DNA of 64,000 nt from Mangrovimonas sp. YM274 (GTDB lineage Bacteria; Bacteroidota; Bacteroidia; Flavobacteriales; Flavobacteriaceae): positions 1,384,501 through 1,448,500 of the forward strand of contig NZ_CP133091.1 in the NCBI RefSeq assembly GCF_030908385.1, in the 5' to 3' direction. This document shows positions 10,609 through 18,294 of this stretch, in pieces. Position numbers and translations under genes: made by a program. Position 1 is the first letter of the stretch. Every line of letters begins with the position of its first letter. Under the pieces are notes generated by a model, which ran no database searches, had not been told where the DNA came from, and saw only the letters and a list, made by a program, of their open reading frames with translations.

Positions 10609-10729
10609 AAAAAGAGAGAATAGCTCTTAATTGCTTATGCAACATAAATTTAAGAAATTTTGGGATAGGAGAAAGATTGCCTCAGTAGAATATCTAAGCC
10701 GTTTTTTGTAAGAGGCCTTTTAATTAAGA

Positions 10730-11641
10730 TTATTTAAGTTTGGTTTTCACATGAACCGTTGGAATTTCCACAATCTCTAAGGTGTTTGAGGCTAAAGTTA
10801 CCTTACCTTGAGTACCGAGAATGCGTTTGCCAATGTTGTCCTGTAGGAGGTGTTTGGTAGACCGTCTTTTCTTGTAGTCGACAATATATCGTAGATTAAA
10901 TTGAATCCAGTTGTCGGTTAGTGTAATGGCTAGGGTTGGATTTACTTGGGCATCTTCAATATAATATTTATCAACCACTTGTTGCCAATTGGTCTTAGAG
11001 GCTTCCACATATTCCGAAAGTAGGTCTTGGGCCACTTCAGTTACCAATTGTTTCGCTATCGCCACATCAGACCCATATTTAATAGGAAGGTCAAATTCAT
11101 CCCAAACAAAAGGAAAATCTCTTGAATAATTATAAACAGGCCCTTTAAATACAAAGGCATTGCTCAGTTTTACAATGCGCCCACTATAGTTGTCGCTGGA
11201 TACCCACTCGCCAATTTCCATCATAGTGGTATAAATACTGTCTATGTCTATGACGTCGCCTTTTATTCCTTGTATTTCAATGCGGTCTCCTGGCTTGTAA
11301 ACCTGCACAAAAAAGATGTAAAAGGATCCGGCAATACTTAAGATAAGTTCTTGTAAGGTAATGGTAACACCAGCAGTCAAAAGTCCTATGGTCAATCCAA
11401 AGTCCTTAATACTTCCGGTAAAATAGGAGACCGTAATTATAGCAATAAAAAGGTAGCCAAGAATTTCGATGCCTTTTTGCGATTTGTACTTTACAGCAGT
11501 ATCAGGAAGGTTTCTTTTAATGAAGCGTCGAGCCCACCCTATAAGCATAAAAATAATGGTGAGCCAAAGAAAGAACTTTAAGAAACTAGCAATGTTGGGG
11601 TGTTCTCCAATCCAGTGTTTGATGTCATTTATTAGTCCCAT
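10730..11641 (-). CDS. MscS-family mechanosensitive ion channel
   Basis: This 303-residue membrane protein has hydrophobic helices at about 15-38, 57-75 and 80-112. The last is the Gly/Ala-rich pore helix (GLLTAGVTITLQE). A beta domain follows (KPGDRIEIQGIKGDVIDID), then an alpha/beta C-terminal part. This is the core MscS topology; the length is close to E. coli MscS (286). The expected role is release of solutes on hypo-osmotic shock at the inner membrane. It is transcribed left, divergently from the AraC-type gene across 258 bp. The partner downstream on the strand is cydA, with no obvious functional link. Confidence 0.85.
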   Translation of the reverse strand: MGLINDIKHWIGEHPNIASFLKFFLWLTIIFMLIGWARRFIKRNLPDTAVKYKSQKGIEILGYLFIAIITVSYFTGSIKDFGLTIGLLTAGVTITLQELILSIAGSFYIFFVQVYKPGDRIEIQGIKGDVIDIDSIYTTMMEIGEWVSSDNYSGRIVKLSNAFVFKGPVYNYSRDFPFVWDEFDLPIKYGSDVAIAKQLVTEVAQDLLSEYVEASKTNWQQVVDKYYIEDAQVNPTLAITLTDNWIQFNLRYIVDYKKRRSTKHLLQDNIGKRILGTQGKVTLASNTLEIVEIPTVHVKTKLK

Positions 11642-11899
11642 GGCTTTTAGGCAGACTTTCTTTCTGTCAATTTGTTCATTAAATTAAGCTATGAAAAGCA
11701 GAAAAGCAAGGATTGGTGCTATTGATGTTTTACAACACTTGAGTTAAAAGCAAAGTATATACAGCGCTTTTGGGTTTAAACCAAGAGGCGTAGTAAAATT
11801 TAGCTTTGTACTAATGGTTTTTGGAGGAAATAGTTCAATTCTGTTTTAAGCCTGCCAGCATTTATCCGTAACTTTAGCGGCTCAAAATTTTTAGCAGAT

Positions 11900-12775
11900 A
11901 TGGATATAGTAAATTATACCCTTAAAGAATACTTTGACCAAAAGAAATCACCTTGTCTTTCCTTTAATGTATTTGCATTGGATAAGGAGCATGAGGAAGA
12001 TGAACAGAAATGGCATAGAAGTGATTATTTTCAAGTCTTACTTTTACAGGAGGGAGAAGTTTCTCAAGGAATAGAACATAGAAATTTTGATCTTTTAAAG
12101 CATCAAATCTCAGTGGTTTTTCCGCACCAAATCAATGCTTTGCAAATGGGGGACAATGCCAAGGGGATTGTGATACAGTTTGATGAGGTGCTGTTTTGTT
12201 CCGATTTGCTGAAAAATGAATTGATATCTTATAATAATGACTTGATGCATAAGCTGAACCATGTGGCCCTTGATGAGGAAACGTTTGCAAAAATCAACCA
12301 CTATGGGGTTCAAATTTTTGAACTGTTCCAGAGTTTGTCACCAATTAAAAAGGAACAAATCCGCTTTTATATCAAAATTATGCTCCTAGAGATTATTGAG
12401 GCAGCCCACCAAAACTATCAAGGTTTCCGAGCTCCGGACGAATTGGATTATTTTGCTCGTTTTAAAACATTAATCGAGGCTAATTTTAAGTCCAAGCGCA
12501 CAGTGAGCTATTACAAGGACCAGCTGCAAATTACTTCTAAAAAGCTCAATGAAATCTGTAAAAACAAAACAGGGCAAACAGCTTTAAATATCATTCATGA
12601 GCGTATCCTTACCGAAATTAAGAGGCTGCTAATCTTTTCAGGAAAAAACCATAAGGAAATAGCTTACGAATTAGGGTTTGATTCGCCATCGGCACTCAAT
12701 AAGTTTGTTTATGCTAAATTAAAGGAAACCCCAAGCGAACTAAAACAGGAGCTTTCCAAAATTTATAAGTATTAG
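11900..12775 (+). CDS. AraC-family transcriptional regulator
   Basis: The 291-residue protein has an N-terminal cupin-like sensing region (about 15-150) and a C-terminal double helix-turn-helix domain (about 195-285). The second helix-turn-helix shows the AraC signature (IAYELGFDSPSALNKFVYAKLKETPSE). It ends 65 bp before the iron-containing alcohol dehydrogenase gene on the same strand, so it is the likely regulator of that gene and perhaps of itself. The ligand is unknown. A -7-like element TAGCTTTG lies at 11801-11808, about 92 nt upstream; no matching -33 was found. Confidence 0.85.
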   Translation: MDIVNYTLKEYFDQKKSPCLSFNVFALDKEHEEDEQKWHRSDYFQVLLLQEGEVSQGIEHRNFDLLKHQISVVFPHQINALQMGDNAKGIVIQFDEVLFCSDLLKNELISYNNDLMHKLNHVALDEETFAKINHYGVQIFELFQSLSPIKKEQIRFYIKIMLLEIIEAAHQNYQGFRAPDELDYFARFKTLIEANFKSKRTVSYYKDQLQITSKKLNEICKNKTGQTALNIIHERILTEIKRLLIFSGKNHKEIAYELGFDSPSALNKFVYAKLKETPSELKQELSKIYKY

Positions 12776-12811
12776 GCCTGTTTTTATAATCAAATGCAGC
12801 TTGTTCTCCGG

Positions 12812-12819
12812 TAGTTTTG
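12812..12819 (+). promoter_or_regulatory. -7 element for the alcohol dehydrogenase gene
   Basis: TAGTTTTG matches the Bacteroidota -7 consensus TAnnTTTG and lies 22 nt before the ATG at 12841. A TTG codon at 12817 would fall inside this element, which argues for 12841 as the true start. No good -33 was found. Confidence 0.5.
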
Positions 12820-12840
12820 CCTCATCAAAAAATACAAAAG

Positions 12841-13992
12841 ATGAGTAAATTATTTATTGCAGGAGAAGTGCTTCACAGTGCGGGAAGTCTCGAAGAATTA
12901 AAAAATATAGCAGGAACCAAGGCGGTCATTGTTACGGGAGGAAGCTCCATGAGAAAGAGTGGTACTTTAGATAGGGCTATTTCTTTTCTTAAGGACGCTG
13001 GAATTGTAACTGAAGTGTTTGAAGGTGTAGAAGAAGATCCGTCATCAGCCACATGTATGAAGGGTGCTGAGGTAATGAAAACTTTCCAACCAGATTGGAT
13101 TATTGGTTTAGGAGGATGTTCGGCCATTGATGCAGCCAAAATGATGTGGGTGTTTTATGAGCATCCAGACGCAGATTTTGATGCCATGACCAAACCGTTT
13201 TCAGTACCGACGCTAAGGAACAAAGCAAAATTTATCGCTATTCCTTCAACTAGTGGAACGGGGACTGAAACAACTGGTCTTGCGGTAATCACCGATCGTG
13301 AAAAAGGAGTGAAGTACCCTATTGTATCTTATGAGCTAACTCCTGATATAGCCATTGTTGATGGTGAAATTTGCGCAACCATGCCTGCCAATGTTACTTC
13401 AAATACAGGGTTGGATGCGCTTACCCACTGCGTTGAGGCGTATGTTTCCAATATCGAAGACAATTATGCCGATGTCTTAGCTAAGGGAGGTTTAGAAATT
13501 GTGTTCAATAACTTAGCTGAAGCTGTTAAAAACCCTACCAATATTAAAGCGCGTCAAAACATGCACGATGCATCTTTTATGGGTGGTTTGGCCTTTAACA
13601 ATGCATGGTTGGGAATTGTACATTCTTTATCACACCAAGTGGGAGCACTATATGGAATTCCTCACGGGGCTTCAAATGCTATTTTCTTGCCAAATGTAAT
13701 TCGTTATAATGCTAAGGTATCACAACGTTTTCCTGATCTAGCCAAGGTAATTGGAAAGGAAACTGCGGAAGATTTGGCTCAAGCTATCGAAGGATTGCGC
13801 AGTGAAGTTGATAACCAAGCTTCAATTAAAGAATTTGGAATTTCTCAAGAAGATTGGGATAAAAACTTGGATTATATAGCCAATAATGCCTTATTGGATC
13901 CATGTACAGGCTTTAACCCAAGAAAGCCCACTCTAGATGAGTTAAAAGATATTTACAATGCATGCTACAATGGTGAGGTGGTAAATTTCTAG
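12841..13992 (+). CDS. Iron-containing (type III) alcohol dehydrogenase
   Basis: From the ATG at 12841 the protein has 383 residues, normal for the family. It shows the NAD-binding GGCSAIDAAK motif, the PSTSGTGTETT loop, and metal ligands in DALTH (Asp and His four apart). The pair in VHSLSHQVGALYGIPHG has its two ligand histidines 14 residues apart, as in FucO. It should interconvert an alcohol and an aldehyde with NAD(P). The substrate (ethanol, butanol, lactaldehyde or a diol) cannot be told. The preceding AraC-type gene suggests substrate-induced expression. An in-frame TTG at 12817 would add eight residues but overlaps a promoter element. A strong terminator follows. Confidence 0.88.
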   Translation: MSKLFIAGEVLHSAGSLEELKNIAGTKAVIVTGGSSMRKSGTLDRAISFLKDAGIVTEVFEGVEEDPSSATCMKGAEVMKTFQPDWIIGLGGCSAIDAAKMMWVFYEHPDADFDAMTKPFSVPTLRNKAKFIAIPSTSGTGTETTGLAVITDREKGVKYPIVSYELTPDIAIVDGEICATMPANVTSNTGLDALTHCVEAYVSNIEDNYADVLAKGGLEIVFNNLAEAVKNPTNIKARQNMHDASFMGGLAFNNAWLGIVHSLSHQVGALYGIPHGASNAIFLPNVIRYNAKVSQRFPDLAKVIGKETAEDLAQAIEGLRSEVDNQASIKEFGISQEDWDKNLDYIANNALLDPCTGFNPRKPTLDELKDIYNACYNGEVVNF

Positions 13993-14364
13993 GCTATTTT
14001 GGCACATCGTATTATAAATCCAGTCCTGTCGGGCTGGATTTTTTTGTTTCTTTTTAAGGCAGTAATGCTTGAGAGTATATTTCTAAATAAAAGAGTTATT
14101 AAAAGGAAGCAAAAACATCTTAATGGGATCAACGAAGTCGTCTTAAGATTCTAAAAAAGCAAAATACAGGTTAAAAACCTTATTTTTCAAAAGAAGAAAT
14201 GAAAGGCTTTCTATTTGTGCTCTAATACGTTGAAGGTCCTTGTTGTAACTAGATATAAGTAATTAAAATCTTCCATTGTATGATATAAATCATTTATTGG
14301 GCTACTGGTAATGAGTACTTTTATATGTATAAAGAAGCGTTAAATTTTCTTAAAGATTAATATT
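13993..14364. other. Intergenic region before ppdK
   Basis: This 372-bp region carries the terminator of the alcohol dehydrogenase gene (14017-14046) and then about 320 bp of AT-rich DNA leading to ppdK. A 29-codon ORF at 14065-14154 has no recognisable features. I could not pick out a clear TAnnTTTG promoter for ppdK here. Confidence 0.4.
14017..14046 (+). terminator. Intrinsic terminator after the alcohol dehydrogenase gene
   Basis: A stem of about 10 bp (AATCCAGTCC with GGGCTGGATT, one G-T pair) closes a TGTC loop and is followed by a T-run. Confidence 0.9.
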
Positions 14365-17100
14365 ATGGAAATAATGGAAGCAACAAAAACTAGAGTCTAT
14401 CGGTTTGGAAATAAATCGGCAGATGGCAATAGTACAATGAAAAACCTTTTAGGAGGTAAGGGGGCCAATTTAGCAGAGATGAGTGCTATTGGTATTCCAG
14501 TGCCGCCAGGTTTTACAATCACCACAGAAGTTTGTACGGAGTACAATTTACTGGGTAAGGATACTGTTGTTGATATGATTAAGGAGGAGGTAGAAGCTTC
14601 TATTGCTAATATTGAATCTTTAATGGGAAGTGGCTTCGGAGACAAGGAAAACCCATTGTTGGTGTCTGTTCGTTCCGGTGCTAGAGTATCCATGCCAGGG
14701 ATGATGGATACCGTTTTGAATTTAGGGTTGAATGATGAAGTGGTATTGGGATTGGCCAAAAAAACCAATAACGAACAATTTGCATGGGATTCCTATCGTC
14801 GTTTTATCCAAATGTACGGGGGCGTGGTTTTAGGCATGAAACCAGTATCTAAAGAAGATATCGATCCGTTTGAGGAAATCATGGAAAACCTTAAGGAAAA
14901 GCGGGGCATTCAATTGGATACAGAGTTTACTGTTCAGGATTTAAAAGATTTGGTATATGACTTTAAAGATGCTGTGAGAAAGCAAACAGGTCACAGTTTC
15001 CCAACCAATCCATGGGAACAACTTTGGGGAGCCATTATAGCGGTGTTTAATAGCTGGAATGGTGATAGAGCTGTTTACTACAGAAACATGCATGGATACC
15101 CAGCCGATTGGGGTACTGCGGTGAATGTTCAAGCCATGGTGTATGGAAACATGGGGAATAACTCAGGAACAGGGGTGTGCTTTACCCGTGATGCCGGTAC
15201 TGGTGAAAATGTTTTCAATGGTGAATATTTAATCAATGCGCAAGGAGAAGATGTAGTAGCCGGTGTTAGAACACCACAGCAAATTACCTTATTGGGGTCT
15301 AAACGTTGGGCAGAATTAGCTCAAATTACAGAAGAAGAACGCGCAGAAAAATATCCGTCGTTGGAAGAAGTGATGCCAAGTATTTTTGCAGAACTCGATA
15401 GCTATCAAGAAACCCTTGAAAAGCACTATAGAGACATGCAGGATATGGAATTTACCATTCAGGAAGGCAAATTATGGATCTTGCAGACCAGAAATGGAAA
15501 ACGTACTGGAGCAGGAATGGTGAAGATTGCCATGGATTTACTAAAAGAAGGTTTAATTGATGAGAAGGAAGCTTTACTTCATATCGAACCTAATAAATTA
15601 GATGAATTACTGCACCCAGTATTCGATCCTAAGGCTTTAAAAAGTGCCCATGTAATTGCACAAGGGTTGCCAGCATCTCCTGGAGCGGCTACCGGAAAAA
15701 TCGTCTTTTTTGCGGACGAAGCGGCCAAGTTTAAAAACAGTATTTTGGTGAGAATAGAGACCTCTCCTGAGGATTTGGAAGGAATGCACATTGCCAAAGG
15801 TATTTTAACGGCTCGCGGCGGGATGACTTCACACGCGGCTGTTGTAGCCCGTGGTATGGGGAAATGCTGTATTTCTGGAGCAGGTGCTTTAAAAATCAAT
15901 TATAAAGCAAGAACTTTAACCGTGGACGGTCATGAATATCATGAAGGGGATTGGATCTCTCTAAATGGTTCAACAGGTAATATTATTGAAGGAAAAGTAG
16001 AAACTGTAGAGCCAGAATTGAGTGGTGAATTTGCAGAATTGATGACCCTTACCGATAAGTATGCCAAAATGAAAGTGCGAACCAATGCCGATACACCAAA
16101 AGATGCTAAAATAGCGAGAGGTTTTGGGGCAGAAGGTATCGGACTTACCAGAACGGAGCATATGTTCTTTGAAGTAGATAGAATCAAGGCCATGCGCGAA
16201 ATGATTTTGGCGGATACCGTAAAAGGTAGAAAACAAGCGTTACAAGATCTGTTGCCAATGCAACGTTCAGATTTTGAAGGTATTTTTGAAGCTATGGAAG
16301 GCCTTCCTGTTACCATTCGTTTATTGGATCCACCATTACATGAGTTTGTGCCTCACCAATTGGCAACTCAAAAGGAGTTGGCCGAAGAAATGCACATTTC
16401 TTTACAAGCTGTTAAAAATAAAGTAGCCGAACTGGAAGAGTTCAATCCAATGCTTGGACATAGAGGATGTAGATTAGGAAATACCTATCCAGAGATTACC
16501 GAAATGCAGACCCGAGCCATCATTGAAGCAGCCTTAAACTTAAAAGAGCGAGGCATTACTTGTCAACCGGAAATTATGGTGCCTTTAATTGGAACCGTTG
16601 AGGAGTTTGTAGCACAAGAAAACATCATCAGAACTACAGCCAACAACATTTTTGAAGAGCGTAATGATACTGTTGATTATTTAATTGGTACCATGATAGA
16701 AGTGCCTAGAGCAGCCTTGATGGCAGATCAAATTGCGGAGCATGCCGATTTCTTTTCTTTCGGAACCAATGACTTGACTCAGATGACCTTTGGATATTCT
16801 CGTGACGATGCTGGTAAGTTCTTACCAATCTACATTGAAAAGGGAATTTTGAAAGTAGATCCTTTTGAAGTCTTAGATCAAGAAGGTGTAGGTCAATTGG
16901 TGAAGGTTGGAACTGAAAGAGGTCGCAGCGTAAAACCTAAATTAAAAGTAGGTATTTGTGGTGAACATGGTGGGGAACCAAGTTCTGTTGAATTCTGTTA
17001 TAATACGGGAATGAACTATGTAAGTTGTTCTCCTTTTAGAGTACCTATTGCAAGATTGGTGGCAGCGCAGGCAGCCATTAAAGCAGCTAGAAATGTTTAA
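14365..17100 (+). CDS. ppdK: Pyruvate, phosphate dikinase
   Basis: The 911-residue enzyme interconverts pyruvate, ATP and phosphate with phosphoenolpyruvate, AMP and pyrophosphate. The ATP-binding domain carries GGKGANLAEM (31-40) and SVRSGARVSMPGMMDT (101-116). The swivelling phosphohistidine domain carries TSHAAVVARGMGK, with the catalytic His at 490. The C-terminal PEP/pyruvate barrel ends with the CGEHGGEPSS motif that holds the acid/base cysteine. The length fits the bacterial family (about 875-910). The start could be the ATG at 14365 or the in-frame ATG at 14374. It is monocistronic, with a perfect terminator 36 bp after the stop. The likely role is gluconeogenesis or reversible glycolysis. 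Confidence 0.97.
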   Translation: MEIMEATKTRVYRFGNKSADGNSTMKNLLGGKGANLAEMSAIGIPVPPGFTITTEVCTEYNLLGKDTVVDMIKEEVEASIANIESLMGSGFGDKENPLLVSVRSGARVSMPGMMDTVLNLGLNDEVVLGLAKKTNNEQFAWDSYRRFIQMYGGVVLGMKPVSKEDIDPFEEIMENLKEKRGIQLDTEFTVQDLKDLVYDFKDAVRKQTGHSFPTNPWEQLWGAIIAVFNSWNGDRAVYYRNMHGYPADWGTAVNVQAMVYGNMGNNSGTGVCFTRDAGTGENVFNGEYLINAQGEDVVAGVRTPQQITLLGSKRWAELAQITEEERAEKYPSLEEVMPSIFAELDSYQETLEKHYRDMQDMEFTIQEGKLWILQTRNGKRTGAGMVKIAMDLLKEGLIDEKEALLHIEPNKLDELLHPVFDPKALKSAHVIAQGLPASPGAATGKIVFFADEAAKFKNSILVRIETSPEDLEGMHIAKGILTARGGMTSHAAVVARGMGKCCISGAGALKINYKARTLTVDGHEYHEGDWISLNGSTGNIIEGKVETVEPELSGEFAELMTLTDKYAKMKVRTNADTPKDAKIARGFGAEGIGLTRTEHMFFEVDRIKAMREMILADTVKGRKQALQDLLPMQRSDFEGIFEAMEGLPVTIRLLDPPLHEFVPHQLATQKELAEEMHISLQAVKNKVAELEEFNPMLGHRGCRLGNTYPEITEMQTRAIIEAALNLKERGITCQPEIMVPLIGTVEEFVAQENIIRTTANNIFEERNDTVDYLIGTMIEVPRAALMADQIAEHADFFSFGTNDLTQMTFGYSRDDAGKFLPIYIEKGILKVDPFEVLDQEGVGQLVKVGTERGRSVKPKLKVGICGEHGGEPSSVEFCYNTGMNYVSCSPFRVPIARLVAAQAAIKAARNV

Positions 17101-17135
17101 GTAATTTGTTTACTTCATTTATATTGGTTTTAATT

Positions 17136-17179
17136 AAATGAAAAGCGGTCAAGAGTTTGTTCTTGACCGCTTTTTTTAT
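17136..17179. terminator. Intrinsic terminator, copy 1 of a 44-bp direct repeat
   Basis: A 14-bp perfect stem (17141-17154 with 17161-17174) closes a 6-nt loop GTTTGT and is followed by seven Ts. It lies between ppdK and the minus-strand lipoprotein gene and can stop both. All 44 bases (17136-17179) recur exactly at 18234-18277 in the same orientation. Confidence 0.95.
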
Positions 17180-17194
17180 AAGGGAATATTGTAG

Positions 17195-17881
17195 TTACTT
17201 CGTAACCGAGAGCTTAAATCTTCCTTCTGTAATTTCTATAAAATCTGAACTGTCTTCTGTATTGTACAATTTTGCTGAAAATTCTCCTTCAACTAATTGT
17301 TTTTGCGAAACCAAAGTGCCCAATAGGTATTGGTTCTGTGCTTCAGTACTTGTGATACTAAAAGTATTGTTGGGGTCAATTTCTCCGTATGATTCATAAT
17401 GTACATCTCCCATGGCTATAGGTAAATAATCTACACCTATTTGCATCATTGTACCGGAACTTAAATCATTTTCAGAATATTCATAATTGCCTATGGCAAA
17501 GAGATCATTAAATACCTCAGTTGAGGTTTGAGGATTGGAGCATTGGTAGAATCTTATGAAAGATATGCCCATTTGTGGGTCTGTATCTTCATTGTCAAAG
17601 TTAGGGAACATTGCAGTTGAATAACTCAATTTAGGGTCTATGCCATAGGCACATGTTGCAGCTTCCAAAGGAATTTCGGATACTTCTTGATATTTTAGTG
17701 TGTTGTCATCCATGCTTTGGCCATAGAGGAAAGGTTCTCCATTAATTTTTCCTGAAATAAAATAGTAATAATCTGAACTGTCAAAATTGGAATTTTGATT
17801 GTTTTCTGAATCATTGTCATTGCTACATCCTAGAAAAGCACTCACACAAGTAAATAGCATTAATAATTGTTTTCTTTTCAT
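17195..17881 (-). CDS. Putative lipoprotein of unknown function
   Basis: The 228-residue protein begins with a lipoprotein signal peptide (MKRKQLLMLFTCVSAFLGC), with the lipobox cysteine at residue 19. A short acidic and Asn-rich linker (SNDNDSENNQN) follows, typical of flavobacterial lipoproteins. The rest looks like a soluble beta-rich domain without a catalytic motif that I recognise. The gene lies alone between ppdK and purL, which otherwise would be simple convergent neighbours. It is bracketed by two identical 44-bp terminator copies, which suggests it was inserted or that this spot was duplicated. The function is unknown. Confidence 0.75.
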   Translation of the reverse strand: MKRKQLLMLFTCVSAFLGCSNDNDSENNQNSNFDSSDYYYFISGKINGEPFLYGQSMDDNTLKYQEVSEIPLEAATCAYGIDPKLSYSTAMFPNFDNEDTDPQMGISFIRFYQCSNPQTSTEVFNDLFAIGNYEYSENDLSSGTMMQIGVDYLPIAMGDVHYESYGEIDPNNTFSITSTEAQNQYLLGTLVSQKQLVEGEFSAKLYNTEDSSDFIEITEGRFKLSVTK

Positions 17882-18294
17882 TGTTGGTTTTTGTTTTTAA
17901 TTGTTAATAAAGTTTAAAATCATATAAAATTTATGGGTTGGGTGGCGAATATAGTAAAGATGTAGGTTATTTCTTGTTTTTTTGTATGATTTATATGGCG
18001 ATCCGTAATGCTTTTTAATTGGAATTTCAAACAAATTATGCTGATTCAGGTTTTTAATTTTTCGAAATCATGAGTTAACCTGCTGTTGTTGGGCAATTAT
18101 GTCGCATTTCTAATAGGATCTTATAAAAAAGAGTAAATATTAAAGAAGATTTGCTAGTGTGTGAAATCAAAACTTCAACGAGGTTATTGTTTCGGATTGG
18201 TTTTAAATATAGCATGAAAATGTACCGAAATTAAAATGAAAAGCGGTCAAGAGTTTGTTCTTGACCGCTTTTTTTATGACAAATAAAAGTATTC
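17882..18294. other. Intergenic region upstream of the lipoprotein gene
   Basis: This 413-bp AT-rich region must hold the promoter of the minus-strand lipoprotein gene and ends with the second terminator copy (18234-18277), which serves purL. I found no ORF of note, no RNA gene and no remnant of a transposase. No clear TAnnTTTG element was found for the lipoprotein gene. Confidence 0.4.
18234..18277. terminator. Intrinsic terminator, copy 2 of a 44-bp direct repeat
   Basis: This is identical over 44 bases to 17136-17179, at an offset of 1,098 bp. It lies 17 bp past the purL stop and is the natural terminator for purL. Upstream similarity continues a few bases with one A added or lost. Confidence 0.95.

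Noticed and set aside
12817-12840. TTG start eight codons upstream for the alcohol dehydrogenase
   Set aside because: It lies inside a perfect -7 promoter element, and the family normally begins at the downstream ATG.
14065-14154. A 29-codon ORF in the ppdK leader with a weak 7-bp inverted repeat
   Set aside because: No family features, no ribosome-site support and a long loop in the repeat; I could not justify calling it a gene.
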